This document shows positions 46,051 through 55,487 of a stretch of DNA of 64,000 bases, piece after piece (the first letter of the stretch is position 1; every line of letters begins with the position of its first letter). This DNA comes from Rheinheimera lutimaris. GTDB lineage: Bacteria; Pseudomonadota; Gammaproteobacteria; Enterobacterales; Alteromonadaceae. The notes under the pieces were generated by a model that worked only from the letters and a program-made list of their open reading frames with translations, was not told the origin of the DNA and did no database searches. The DNA lies in NCBI RefSeq assembly GCF_013283795.1, contig NZ_JABSOD010000007.1:62001-126000 (forward strand), given 5' to 3'. Both the position numbers and the translations under genes were made by a program.

Positions 46051-46067
46051 CGGTAGTTCAGTCGGTT
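46051..46067 (+). pseudogene. tRNA-Asp 5' fragment (degenerate sixth copy)
   Basis: CGGTAGTTCAGTCGGTT is identical to bases 6-22 of the tRNA, but the anticodon and T arms are missing. The rest of 46000-46281 is AT-rich and holds only the promoter region of the next gene. Confidence 0.7.
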
Positions 46068-46281
46068 GCTCTCTGTTAAAAGCTTAACCGTCCTGTTACG
46101 CCAAAAGTCACAATTTAATGTTAACCTTTATTCCTTTTTCAGGTTTACTTCATTACGTTATTTAAGCTGCTTGTCTGGAAAAATGGAAACAATACTTCTA
46201 TTGTTGTAACACTTGTCAATTATTAACAGCTTAAATTAGTAATTTATTGTATGGGCTGCTAACAACAAGGTTACGCCGCGT

Positions 46282-48726
46282 ATGGATACATTTGAGCTGA
46301 GCCGGTTGCAGGATGCTATTGTACATTCTGCTGTCGATGCCATTATTGTGATAGACCAGCAGGGCTTAATTTGTGTTTTTTCGCCATCGGCAGAAACACT
46401 GTTTGGCTATGCTGCGGCTGAGTGTGTTGGCCAAAATGTACGTATGTTAATGCCGGAGCCGTTTCATAGTGAGCATGATGGTTATCTGGCTAATTATGTA
46501 CAGCATGGCATGGACGCTAAAATTATTGGTTCGGGCCGTGATGTGCAGGGCAAGCGCAAAGATAACAGTGTTTTTCCGATGCATTTGTCCGTGGGGGAAG
46601 CTAAAGCCGGCAACAAGCGTTATTTTGTCGGCATTTGTCATGACTTGTCAGCTTATCAGGCCAGTGTAAAAGCGCATTTAAATTTGCAATCAATGCAGAA
46701 TGCGCTGCTGGAGGCGGCGGTAGACGGCATAATCTCTATTGACGAATGGGGTGTTGTACAAACCTTCAACCGTGGTGCTGAATTGTTGTTCGGTTATAAC
46801 AAACAAGAGGTTATCGGTAATAACGTCAGTATGTTGATGACAGCAACGCATGCTACGCAGCACGATAGCTATCTGCATAATTACAAAAGCGGTGGTAAGG
46901 CCAAAATTATCGGTATTGGCCGTGATGTGCAGGCAAGACGCAAGGACGGCAGTGTATTTCCGATGCATTTATCGGTTGGTGAGGCCCGTTCAGAAACGGG
47001 TCGGTTATTTGTTGGCGTATGCCATGATTTGTCGGAATTTAAAGCGGTGTTACAGCGGCTTATATCTGCTGAGCAACGTTATCGCGATATTGTACAAAAT
47101 CAAAAAGAATTTATTTGCCGGTTAAGTAAAAACTCCAGGCTTACTTTCGTTAACAATGCCTTTTGCCGCCAGTTAAACCAGCAGCTGTTTCAGATGCTGG
47201 GTATTTCTGTTTTTGAATTTATCCACGCTGATGAACGTCACAACGTGGAAGCCTTGTTGACGCAGCTACGCCAGGCCGGTGAGGGCCATACTGTGTCATT
47301 GTCAGTGCGTATGCTGGGGCCTGAAAATGCGGTGCACTGGGTAGACTGGACCTTTAGCAGCCTGGCCGGTACTGCAGAGTCGGGCGATGAAATTCAGGGC
47401 GTGGGCATAGACATTACCGAACAGGTGAAAGCGAAGAATCACGCTAAGTTTCTGACCAGCTTTGATGCCTTAACCGGCTTATTGAATAAAGAAGGTTTAT
47501 TAGAGCAGTTCAGCCGCCGCGCTGATCAGAGCCTGGCCATGGCGGTGTTGTTTATCGATTGTCACCGGTTTCGGCTGATTAATGAAAAATATGGCTATGA
47601 GTTCGGCGATTTAATGCTGATAGAAGCGGCACACCGGTTGCAAAGTTTATTGCCGCAGGAAGCCGTGGCATGCCGGCCCGGGGCTGACGATTTTATCGTG
47701 CTGTTACCCTTAGCTAACCGGATTGATTTACTGCCTTTTGTTTATCAACTTATTGAGAACTGTACCGAGCCTTATTGGTTGGCGCAGGAAAAAATTTCGC
47801 CGTCAATCTGTGTTGGCATCAGTGTGTACCCTGACGACGCCGGCGATTTAGCGATACTGATCCAGCAAGCAGAGTCTGCGATGTTTGACGCTAAGCATCA
47901 GGCGTTGCCGCTGCGTTTATATCATGCTGATATTCATGATGCGCTAACCCGGCGGTTAGAGATTGAACAAGGCCTGCGCCGCGCGCTGGAGCAAGACTTG
48001 TTAACTGTAGTGTTGCAACCCAAGTATCACTTACTCAGTCAGCAGCTTACCGGCTATGAGGCGCTGTTACGCTGGCATGATGCGGCACTGGGCACTGTTG
48101 CGCCGGACACCTTTGTGCCTATTGCTGAGGCGGTGAATCTGGGGAAAAAGCTGGATTGTTGGGTATTAAAAACGGTGTTGCGGCAAATCAGCTTATGGTG
48201 TGAAAGTGGCTTGCAGCCTTTGCCGGTAGCGGTAAATATTACCGCTAAGCATTTTTCCGATCCGGCGCTTTACGAATACATTCAAAGCAAACTTAGCTTA
48301 CTGGCGTTGCCGGCGGACTGTTTGCAACTGGAAATTACCGAAGGCGTGGCGATGGATAACGCTCCGGCCATTCTGGAAAATCTCAATGCGTTTCGTAGTG
48401 TCGGCATTAAAGTGGCCATTGATGATTTTGGCACCGGTTATTCGTCATTATCCTATCTGACGTCTTTACCGATTGATTATATAAAAATAGACAAAGCCTT
48501 TGTGCAAGCATTGGATAAAGGCCATAACCTGAGTTTGGTAAAGGCCATGTTAGCAATGGCACAGGCAATAGACGTCTCTGTTATTGCTGAGGGCATAGAA
48601 AGCGCAGAGCAACAGGCTTTGCTGGCGCAGTTAGGCTGTGAATTTGGTCAGGGCTATTTTTATGCTGAGCCAGCTAGTTTATCTGAGACTGAACAACAAT
48701 TGCTGGATGTTCATAACGCCGGATAA
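46282..48726 (+). CDS. FixL-like PAS-PAS-PAS-GGDEF-EAL c-di-GMP phosphodiesterase
   Basis: An 814-residue soluble protein. PAS1 (about 8-125) and PAS2 (about 138-253) are near duplicates and strongly resemble the haem PAS of FixL. PAS2 has His194 (QHDSYL) and, exactly 20 residues later, Arg214 in IIGIGR, then RRKDGSVFPMHLSVGEA; PAS1 has His65 and Arg86. PAS3 covers about 265-385. The GGDEF domain (about 395-550) is degenerate (PGADDF), so cyclase activity is unlikely. The EAL domain (about 560-805) keeps YEALLRW, ITEGVAMD, IDDFGTGYSSLSYL and IAEGIES, so hydrolysis of c-di-GMP is likely. Haem and oxygen sensing is inferred. First gene after the tRNA cluster. Confidence 0.9.
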   Translation: MDTFELSRLQDAIVHSAVDAIIVIDQQGLICVFSPSAETLFGYAAAECVGQNVRMLMPEPFHSEHDGYLANYVQHGMDAKIIGSGRDVQGKRKDNSVFPMHLSVGEAKAGNKRYFVGICHDLSAYQASVKAHLNLQSMQNALLEAAVDGIISIDEWGVVQTFNRGAELLFGYNKQEVIGNNVSMLMTATHATQHDSYLHNYKSGGKAKIIGIGRDVQARRKDGSVFPMHLSVGEARSETGRLFVGVCHDLSEFKAVLQRLISAEQRYRDIVQNQKEFICRLSKNSRLTFVNNAFCRQLNQQLFQMLGISVFEFIHADERHNVEALLTQLRQAGEGHTVSLSVRMLGPENAVHWVDWTFSSLAGTAESGDEIQGVGIDITEQVKAKNHAKFLTSFDALTGLLNKEGLLEQFSRRADQSLAMAVLFIDCHRFRLINEKYGYEFGDLMLIEAAHRLQSLLPQEAVACRPGADDFIVLLPLANRIDLLPFVYQLIENCTEPYWLAQEKISPSICVGISVYPDDAGDLAILIQQAESAMFDAKHQALPLRLYHADIHDALTRRLEIEQGLRRALEQDLLTVVLQPKYHLLSQQLTGYEALLRWHDAALGTVAPDTFVPIAEAVNLGKKLDCWVLKTVLRQISLWCESGLQPLPVAVNITAKHFSDPALYEYIQSKLSLLALPADCLQLEITEGVAMDNAPAILENLNAFRSVGIKVAIDDFGTGYSSLSYLTSLPIDYIKIDKAFVQALDKGHNLSLVKAMLAMAQAIDVSVIAEGIESAEQQALLAQLGCEFGQGYFYAEPASLSETEQQLLDVHNAG

Positions 48727-48789
48727 TGTCTCAACTTAATCTTTTTCTTTGCACTAAGGTTGACGTTTTCAAATTTACCACTACTATAA

Positions 48790-48802
48790 GACAAATGAGA
48801 CA
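48790..48802 (+). promoter_or_regulatory. GACAAATRAGACA element upstream of receiver/CheC/kinase operon
   Basis: GACAAATGAGACA lies 33 bases before the receiver-gene start and matches 12 of 13 bases of an element (minus strand 58021-58033) in the divergent promoter region at the other end of the cluster. Both contain TGTC half-sites spaced 9 bp. A TGTCTCA (48727-48733) further upstream is complementary to its TGAGACA half. Confidence 0.45.
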
Positions 48803-48822
48803 TTTGCCTTTTGGAGTCAATG

Positions 48823-49188
48823 ATGCCAATTCCTGTAACGATTGCCGACGACTCACTAATGTCACGAAAAGCGGTAAAGCGAGCGCTTCCGCCTGAGTGG
48901 GATGTGGATATTACTGAAGCCTGTAATGGGAAAGAGGCATTGTTAGCTGTTGAATCAGGAAAAGCTGAGGTGTTATTTCTGGATTTAACTATGCCGGAAC
49001 TTGATGGCTTTGGTGTGTTGAAGTATCTGCATGAGCATCACGCAAAAACGATCGTTATCGTTATCAGTGCGGATATTCAACCTGAGGCAAAGCGGCTCGT
49101 TGATTCATTAGGCGCATTCAGATTTTTGCATAAACCACTTCAGGCAGAGCAGTTACGGGAAACTTTGTTTGAAGTGGGGTTAATATGA
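48823..49188 (+). CDS. Single-domain response regulator (CheY-like)
   Basis: A 121-residue receiver with acidic pair Asp9-Asp10, phospho-acceptor Asp54 (FLDLTMPELDG) and Lys104 (HKPLQ). No output domain, so it acts by protein contact or as a phosphate relay. It is clearly paralogous to the receiver half of the fusion gene at 24143 (shared RALPPEW/RILPQEW and IQPEA/VQPEA segments). ATG 48823 has TTTGGAG 6 bases upstream; ATG 48820 is an alternative. Its TGA overlaps the next gene's ATG, so it is coupled to the CheC-like gene. Confidence 0.9.
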   Translation: MPIPVTIADDSLMSRKAVKRALPPEWDVDITEACNGKEALLAVESGKAEVLFLDLTMPELDGFGVLKYLHEHHAKTIVIVISADIQPEAKRLVDSLGAFRFLHKPLQAEQLRETLFEVGLI

Positions 49189-49760
49189 ACACTTTATTGT
49201 CAGAAGATCAGCGTGATGCTTTGCAAGAGCTGATGAATATCTCGATGGGGCAAGCGGCTAATGCACTGGCCCGGTTAGTTGGTGCAAAAGTTACGCTGTC
49301 GATACCACGAATTGTATCTGTTACTCCCTTACAATTTGCCGAAATGCTGAATGACACAGATGTTTGGTATACCCGGCAATCTTTCCTGGGGCATATCCGC
49401 GGCGAAGTACTCACGGTGCTGTCTAAAACGGGTTGCGACTCCATCGGCGAACTGATGGATTACGAAGTGCCACTGGACCATGATGCGCTTAGCGAGTTGT
49501 TGCTTGAGCTGGCTAATATTCTGGCCGGTGCGTGTTTGTCGGGTTTTACAGAGCAATTGGCGTTAAACGCAAAGTTAAGCATGCCTACGCTGTTTTTCCC
49601 GGAAAATCAGCAAACTGTGCATGTGCACTGGGCCAGCACACTGATGATGGAAGTCGAGTTTAAAGTGGAAGCCAGTCAGTTCGACTCCAGAGTAGTGATA
49701 TGTCTGGAGGATATTGCTGTTGACACACTGTTGCAGGCGTTAAACCGGTTACTGGAGTAG
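49185..49760 (+). CDS. CheC-like phosphatase
   Basis: A 191-residue CheC/CheX-family protein with two Glu-x-x-Asn active-site motifs (ELMNISMG about 16-23, ELANILAG about 107-114), so probably an active CheY-P-type phosphatase acting on the preceding receiver. Starts on the ATGA overlap with that receiver and is followed 2 bases later by a PAS-kinase. The same domain is fused to a receiver in the paralogous gene at 24143. No flagellar or chemotaxis genes adjoin, so it probably serves a dedicated signalling pathway. Confidence 0.87.
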   Translation: MNTLLSEDQRDALQELMNISMGQAANALARLVGAKVTLSIPRIVSVTPLQFAEMLNDTDVWYTRQSFLGHIRGEVLTVLSKTGCDSIGELMDYEVPLDHDALSELLLELANILAGACLSGFTEQLALNAKLSMPTLFFPENQQTVHVHWASTLMMEVEFKVEASQFDSRVVICLEDIAVDTLLQALNRLLE

Positions 49761-49762
49761 TT

Positions 49763-51073
49763 ATGCAGAACACATCCTTATTGAGTAAACTTGTATCGCG
49801 TTTGCCACTGGGGATCTGTATTGTTGATCAGAGTTATAAAATATTATTTTGGAACGATTTTTTTACTGACCGTTTGGGTATTTTGCAACAAGACATGTCA
49901 TTACCTAATTTACTTGAGTTATTCCCTCACGAAGCACGCTTTTTGAAAAAAAAAATTAACAGCGTGTTTGTTTTGAATAATGCCAGTTTTTCGTATTGGG
50001 AACATCGTCCCCACGTATTTCAGTTTCGTAGTAGCCGCCCGATAACCGGCGAAGAAACACTGATGTTTCAGAATATTGAGTTTTTTCCGCTGGATGTTGA
50101 AGCGCAGCAGGTTAATACAGTCTGTATGGTGGTACAAGATGTCACTGAGCTTGCCAGCTATTATCAGGCACAAAAAAAACTGTCCGGGCAGCTTGAGCAA
50201 GAACATGCAGAGTTAATGAAGTTAAATTCCAAACTTGAAGCAGCACAGAATCAGTTACTGCAATCAGAAAAAATGGCGGCAATCGGCCAGTTGGCTGCGG
50301 GGGTAGCACACGAAATAAATAACCCGGTTGGTTTTGTTAGTTCTAATTTGCAAAGCCTGCAGGACTACAATACTAAGTTATTTAAACTGGTGCAGTTTTA
50401 CCAAAAATTGTTCGCCAAAATTAACCATCCAACCTACCAGACGCTAGAGCAAGATATGCTTAAACGTCAACAGTTTGCCTTTATCAGCACTGATTTGCCT
50501 GAACTGCTGCATGAGTCAATTGAAGGGCTTGAACGGGTCGCTGCTATTGTAAAAAATCTTAAGGCTTTTTCGCATGTCGATAGCAGTGAGTGGCAGTATG
50601 CCAATATTATAGATGGCCTGGAGAATACGCTAAAAATTGCGGCAAACCAGATCAAGTATAAAGCAGAAATACATCGGAATTACCAGCCAAATTTGCCTGA
50701 ACTGTACTGCCAACCAATGCAGCTAAATCAAGTGTTTTTAAATTTGTTGGTTAATGCCGCTCAGGCGATTGAAGATAAAGGCGATATTTATATTGATGTG
50801 GCGGCAACTGAGTCCGCTATTACCATCGCGATTAAAGATACCGGCGTTGGTATTGAGAAAAAACACCTGCAAAAAATATTTGAGCCCTTCTTTACCACTA
50901 AGCCGGTAGGAACGGGCACGGGCCTGGGATTGTCTTTGTCGTACAGTATATTGCAGAAGCACAAAGCTAGCTTATCGGTAAAGAGTGAGCCGGGCAAAGG
51001 CAGCTGCTTTACTATTACGTTGCCTATATTAGCTACTGAGCAGTTATCGGAATCACCGGTATCAAAAAATTGA
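49763..51073 (+). CDS. PAS histidine kinase
   Basis: A 436-residue soluble kinase. An N-terminal PAS domain (about 8-130, paralogous to that of the diguanylate cyclase at 25162) is followed by a coiled coil (about 133-165). The H box QLAAGVAHEINNPVGFVSSN (about 174-193) comes next, then a long dimerisation region and a HATPase_c domain with N box, DTGVGIE, FEPFFTTKPVGTGTGLGLS and GSCFTITLP. Probable partner of the receiver and CheC-like protein encoded just upstream. Its H box is nearly the same as that of the kinase at 54102. Convergent with the hybrid kinase gene; only 3 bp separate the stops. Confidence 0.92.
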   Translation: MQNTSLLSKLVSRLPLGICIVDQSYKILFWNDFFTDRLGILQQDMSLPNLLELFPHEARFLKKKINSVFVLNNASFSYWEHRPHVFQFRSSRPITGEETLMFQNIEFFPLDVEAQQVNTVCMVVQDVTELASYYQAQKKLSGQLEQEHAELMKLNSKLEAAQNQLLQSEKMAAIGQLAAGVAHEINNPVGFVSSNLQSLQDYNTKLFKLVQFYQKLFAKINHPTYQTLEQDMLKRQQFAFISTDLPELLHESIEGLERVAAIVKNLKAFSHVDSSEWQYANIIDGLENTLKIAANQIKYKAEIHRNYQPNLPELYCQPMQLNQVFLNLLVNAAQAIEDKGDIYIDVAATESAITIAIKDTGVGIEKKHLQKIFEPFFTTKPVGTGTGLGLSLSYSILQKHKASLSVKSEPGKGSCFTITLPILATEQLSESPVSKN

Positions 51074-51076
51074 TAA

Positions 51077-54000
51077 CTACAACCTGATGTTGGTTTCGAT
51101 AGCTAACATCAGTTTAGATAGAAGCTGATTATCTATTTCAGATAATTTGAGTTTTAGTTCTGCCTCTGTTGCTGCCTGTGCGATAGCATCAAAACCAAAA
51201 CAGGCACTGGTACCTTTGATCTTATGTAATTCGTGTGCCAGTTCTTCATATTTTTGCTGGTTTAATAGTGCCATCAAACTCACTTTCTTAGCGATCAAGC
51301 TTTGTTGGTATTCCATCGCTAACTCGTCAATTGCTTCAGCAGGGCTTACCGCCAGCACAGTATTCAGCAAGCGCCCGATGGTTTGCAGCAACGCTTTTTT
51401 ATCAATGGGCTTGGCTAACACGCTGTCAAACGCTGATAATTCAGTTTGGTCGGTGAATACAGCAGCGCTCAGCTGAATTATCGGTGTTTTAATACCTAGT
51501 TGCCTGATTTTTAATGCAGCTGAGCGGCCATCCATTCCCGGCATTTGTTGATCCATTATAATCAAATCAACGGCGTGGTTTTTCACCATTTTAAGCGCTT
51601 CATGGCCGTCTGTTGCAAAGCTAAGCTCCAGTCCGGTACCCTTAAGTAAAGAAGCTATTAGCTCGCGTATATCTTTTACATCGTCAACCACCAGCACATG
51701 TTTACCAAGATATATTTCATCTGATACTGCTACAGTCTGTTCGACAGCTGCCGCTGCGGGCTGTGCTTCGATAGAGACTAATTTTGCCGGAATACGTAAT
51801 GTAAAGGTAGAGCCCAGACTCAAGATGCTGTCAACTGTCAGTGTCATACCCATAGCATCAGCCAGTTCTTTACTAATATAAAGCCCGAGGCCGGTGCCGC
51901 CATAATCTCTGCTAATGCTGGTGTCAGCCTGAGTAAAGGCCTGAAACAACAAGGGTATTTTATCAGCAGCGATGCCAACACCTTGATCGGCAACGCTGAC
52001 CACCAAATCAGTTTCTACATAATGTGCCGATAAGTTTATCGTGCCGCTGTGGGTAAATTTCACCGCATTGCTTACCAAATTGAGCAATATTTGCTTAAGC
52101 CTAAAAGGATCGGCCCAAATACAAAGCTCAGCCGGTAAGTTGATAGCAACGATTGCTGTAAGTGGTTTACTGTTGCATAACTGCGCCAGACTGGCGGCAA
52201 TTTCGTCTAATACAGTCAGCGCGTTTACCGATTGGGGGGCGTAACTCATTTTGCCTGCATCCATTTTCGCGACATCGAGAATATCATTGACGACGTTATG
52301 CAGATGTTCCGTATTTTGCTGTATGCGAGTCAGCTGAGGCAGGACGTCGGCATTGGCTTGCGATATCAGGGCTTCGGTGAAGCCTTTTATAATGGTAATC
52401 GGCGTGCGTAACTCATGGCTCATATTGGCTAAAAAGCGGGTTTTTACCGCCGCAAGATGATTCGCTTTGTCGCGCTCCTGTTCAAGCTCACTGGTACGTT
52501 GCTCTACGCGTAGCTCCAGCTCGCTGTTTAGTTGCCGTACTTCCTGCATAGTCGCGATTATCGCGTGATGTGCACCAGATACACGGCGCTGCATATTAAC
52601 AAAACTATCAGTTAAGGTTTCAATTTCTAACGCTGATTGGCTAAATTCAGGTTTGCCCTGACTGGCACTTTTGCCATCCCAGTGTTTGGTATAGTCTACG
52701 AGTTGTTCCAATGCCATGGTATAGCGGCTGACAAAGCGTTTAGACAGAGTTACCGACGCCTCCAAAATTAAAGTGATAAGGCCAAGGGCTATTGCGAAGT
52801 AAAAATAAAATAGCAATATTGCCGATTCGGTATCAATAAAGTAATTCAGCGACCAGCCGGTAGCGCCGATATGCTCTTGCAGCATAAAATGATGTGCATC
52901 TTCACTGATGATTATTGGTGGTAAAGGATTAAACACGCTGTTTTGTAAAAACGCTTTTGACATAGCGTTGGCATGCTCTGGCCGGTGCCACAGTTCACCA
53001 ATATTTCCGCTGGTTTTGTTACCCCAGATTTTTTTACCCGCATTATCCAGCAAAATTTGATGTGACGCATCGTCACTGTCTATAGAGAATACATTCAGTA
53101 GGGCGTCCAGTTTGACAGAAAATTGTAAAATGCCATTAAAATCAGTACCTAATGTGATCGGTGCACTTACCGCAAATAATTGGTCTTCGCCTAACGTGCG
53201 ACCGGTAAACGTATCGCTGATATAAGGCAATTGCCGGCTTTTAACCGCACTGAAATAGGCTCTGTCGGCGACACTGACACCCAGCAAAGCATCATTTTTT
53301 ACATCCGCTTTATAAAACTGTGTAACGATACCAAGCTGGTCTGTTGTTAGCGCTGAAATAAATTCCGGTTTTTGTGCCACCAGCTGTTGTAACGTTGCTT
53401 TATCAAGGACGCTGTCAGGTAATGCCGCCATCGTTTGCACAATGGCTAAATACTCATTCAGTTTCAGCTCAACATCAAATTTTAACTCATCTGACTGAAA
53501 GTGATACGTAGCCATTTTTTTAACCAGATTAACACTGGTTGCTCCGTTTAATCCCAGTGCAATCAATAGGGTGGCTGGAATTGCCGCATAAAGGCCAAAG
53601 CGGTAGGACAACTGATTCTGAAGCGATTGTTGCCTTAATTGTTTTGCTTGAACAGACATTGCCAGGAATAATGTTGCCGCTTTTATACACCAGGCATAAA
53701 CAGCAGCGCATAGCAGCGCAAACAGGCCAAGCAATAGCGGATGATGACTTATCGCTACCGGCAGCATCAGATAGCAAATAACAGCAGTAATCGCTATGTA
53801 TGTCAGGCTGAACAGCCAGATACTGCGTTTGGGATAATTTAAATAAATTAAAAATAGCATGACCTGAACGGCGCTAAGAACGATCGCCGGCGATTGTGCC
53901 AGTGGCAGCGTCACAACTATAAAGCTTACTATGCCCCAGACCAGGCCTAGCCTGGCCAGAATGACAAAAATAGCAACGTTGCCGACTGTAAGCGGCACCG

Positions 54001-54109
54001 CAATTGGAAGTGCAACTGCCGAGAGGTTTGCCAGGTAACCCAGTAATATGCAATAACCGAAGAATATCACTCTGAAGGTTTTAACAGGTTTGCTTTGCCA
54101 GTTAATCAT
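51077..54109 (-). CDS. Membrane hybrid histidine kinase with receiver and HPt domains
   Basis: A ~1010-residue protein. The N-terminal multi-span membrane region (about 1-190, MASE1-like) is followed by a periplasmic Cache-type sensor (about 215-430) and another span, then a coiled coil. HisKA follows with MSHELRTPITIIKGF, then HATPase_c (DQGVGIA, GGTGLGLYISKELA), a receiver (MDQQMPGMDGRSA) and a C-terminal HPt (ELAHELHKIKGTSACFGF). A full His-Asp-His phosphorelay is therefore encoded in one chain. ATG 54109 overlaps the preceding kinase stop by 8 bp; an upstream in-frame start at 54211 would overlap it much more. Last gene of the RR-FIST-kinase-hybrid kinase operon. Confidence 0.9.
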   Translation of the reverse strand: MINWQSKPVKTFRVIFFGYCILLGYLANLSAVALPIAVPLTVGNVAIFVILARLGLVWGIVSFIVVTLPLAQSPAIVLSAVQVMLFLIYLNYPKRSIWLFSLTYIAITAVICYLMLPVAISHHPLLLGLFALLCAAVYAWCIKAATLFLAMSVQAKQLRQQSLQNQLSYRFGLYAAIPATLLIALGLNGATSVNLVKKMATYHFQSDELKFDVELKLNEYLAIVQTMAALPDSVLDKATLQQLVAQKPEFISALTTDQLGIVTQFYKADVKNDALLGVSVADRAYFSAVKSRQLPYISDTFTGRTLGEDQLFAVSAPITLGTDFNGILQFSVKLDALLNVFSIDSDDASHQILLDNAGKKIWGNKTSGNIGELWHRPEHANAMSKAFLQNSVFNPLPPIIISEDAHHFMLQEHIGATGWSLNYFIDTESAILLFYFYFAIALGLITLILEASVTLSKRFVSRYTMALEQLVDYTKHWDGKSASQGKPEFSQSALEIETLTDSFVNMQRRVSGAHHAIIATMQEVRQLNSELELRVEQRTSELEQERDKANHLAAVKTRFLANMSHELRTPITIIKGFTEALISQANADVLPQLTRIQQNTEHLHNVVNDILDVAKMDAGKMSYAPQSVNALTVLDEIAASLAQLCNSKPLTAIVAINLPAELCIWADPFRLKQILLNLVSNAVKFTHSGTINLSAHYVETDLVVSVADQGVGIAADKIPLLFQAFTQADTSISRDYGGTGLGLYISKELADAMGMTLTVDSILSLGSTFTLRIPAKLVSIEAQPAAAAVEQTVAVSDEIYLGKHVLVVDDVKDIRELIASLLKGTGLELSFATDGHEALKMVKNHAVDLIIMDQQMPGMDGRSAALKIRQLGIKTPIIQLSAAVFTDQTELSAFDSVLAKPIDKKALLQTIGRLLNTVLAVSPAEAIDELAMEYQQSLIAKKVSLMALLNQQKYEELAHELHKIKGTSACFGFDAIAQAATEAELKLKLSEIDNQLLSKLMLAIETNIRL

Positions 54110-55487
54110 CAATACGGGTATCCACTGCGGGCAAACTAACAACAAAGACACTGCCATTGGGGCTGGTATGTTCCAGTGCCAGGCAGCCATTGTGCTGCTC
54201 AACAATAGCACGCGAAATAGATAAACCCAGCCCTGTGCCCAGACCTACATCTTTAGTCGTAAAAAAGGGCTCGAATATGTGAGGCAATACGCTGTCTTCT
54301 ATACCGCAGCCATTATCGGTAATTTTTAACGTTAGCCAGCGGCCGAGTTGGGTTACTGAAATCACTATCAGGCCTTGTTTATGTTTAATGGCGTGATACG
54401 CGTTATTGATCAGGTTTAGCAGAACCTGGCTAAGTTGGGTGGCATTGCCGTTCACTAACGCGCTATCAATGTCTTTGCTTAGCGTTAATGTTGCGTGGCG
54501 TTTAATTTGGGTATTTGCGATACGAATGGTACTTTCCAGCAGCTCCAACAGGTCTACTTTTGATGCTGAAGTATCGTCCGGATGTGAGAAGGTTCTTAGG
54601 TTGTTAATGATATCCCGTGACCGTCTGGCACCGTCAAGGCTTTCTTCGATTAACTCAAAACTGTCTTCTAATATATAATTCAGGTTCGTTGCTGCGGCTA
54701 TATCTTTTAGTTCTGGTGCTATCGAATAAGCACTGTGAATAAAACGCTGCACGGTTTGCATATAGACTTGTAGTGTATTGAGATTGCTGTAAACAAATCC
54801 CAGGGGGTTGTTCAACTCATGAGCAACACCAGCAGCCAACTGACCTATAGCTGCCAGCTTGTCTTGTTGCACCATGCTTTGTTCTATACGTTTTTGTTGG
54901 GCAAACAGCTGATCGCGCTCTGCTGCCAGGCGCTGGTTTTCAAATAGCGACAAGAAACTGGCAATAAAGTTGCTGTAGCTTGCTACCACTATTTTGGCTT
55001 CAATGGTAAATGTCTTCGGCTGATCCGAAAGTAACACAATGGCATAGTGGTGCTGCCCAATTCTGATAGGTTGGATCAATGCTGACTTGGCTTTCGGCAG
55101 CATGCTTCTAAACGCTGCCGGCCATTTCGGGCTTAGCGCGAGGTCAAAAAAAACCGTCGATTGACTGAATATATGCTGTTCTGATTTAGTCTTATTCTGC
55201 GTATGCAGAAACGGTGCTGCTAAATTTTTCAGCCCGGGGGCTGTGGCGTCTAAAATGCTAAAGGATGTCTCATCATCATTGAGTGCAATAATCAGTTGCT
55301 CATCGGCTTGCAGTTCCTGATGCAGCAATGCAAACAGGGAGGTAAATGGCGACTGCTGCCTGCCTTTGGCGGTAAAGGTTTCCAACGTATCACGCATAAG
55401 ATTGTTTAGTTTTTTGAATTTAAGCAGTTGCTGGTTTTCAACTTTTAACTGCAGCAACAGTTCTTGCTGTTTTTCAGACTGACTCAT
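54102..55487 (-). CDS. Soluble histidine kinase, partner of FIST sensor
   Basis: A 461-residue cytosolic kinase. An N-terminal coiled coil is followed by a GAF-like domain (about 35-190) and a second coiled coil. The H box AAGVAHELNNPLGFVYSNL (about 223-241) follows, then HATPase_c with ITDNGCGIE, FEPFFTTKDVGLGTGLGLS and GSVFVVSLP. It has no transmembrane segment, so it must be switched by a cytosolic partner; the adjacent FIST gene overlaps it by 14 bp. This pairing is typical of NosP/NahK-type NO-sensing systems. ATG 55487 has GGGAG 5 bases upstream. The phosphate acceptor may be the downstream hybrid kinase HPt or the upstream receivers. Confidence 0.9.
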   Translation of the reverse strand: MSQSEKQQELLLQLKVENQQLLKFKKLNNLMRDTLETFTAKGRQQSPFTSLFALLHQELQADEQLIIALNDDETSFSILDATAPGLKNLAAPFLHTQNKTKSEQHIFSQSTVFFDLALSPKWPAAFRSMLPKAKSALIQPIRIGQHHYAIVLLSDQPKTFTIEAKIVVASYSNFIASFLSLFENQRLAAERDQLFAQQKRIEQSMVQQDKLAAIGQLAAGVAHELNNPLGFVYSNLNTLQVYMQTVQRFIHSAYSIAPELKDIAAATNLNYILEDSFELIEESLDGARRSRDIINNLRTFSHPDDTSASKVDLLELLESTIRIANTQIKRHATLTLSKDIDSALVNGNATQLSQVLLNLINNAYHAIKHKQGLIVISVTQLGRWLTLKITDNGCGIEDSVLPHIFEPFFTTKDVGLGTGLGLSISRAIVEQHNGCLALEHTSPNGSVFVVSLPAVDTRIDD

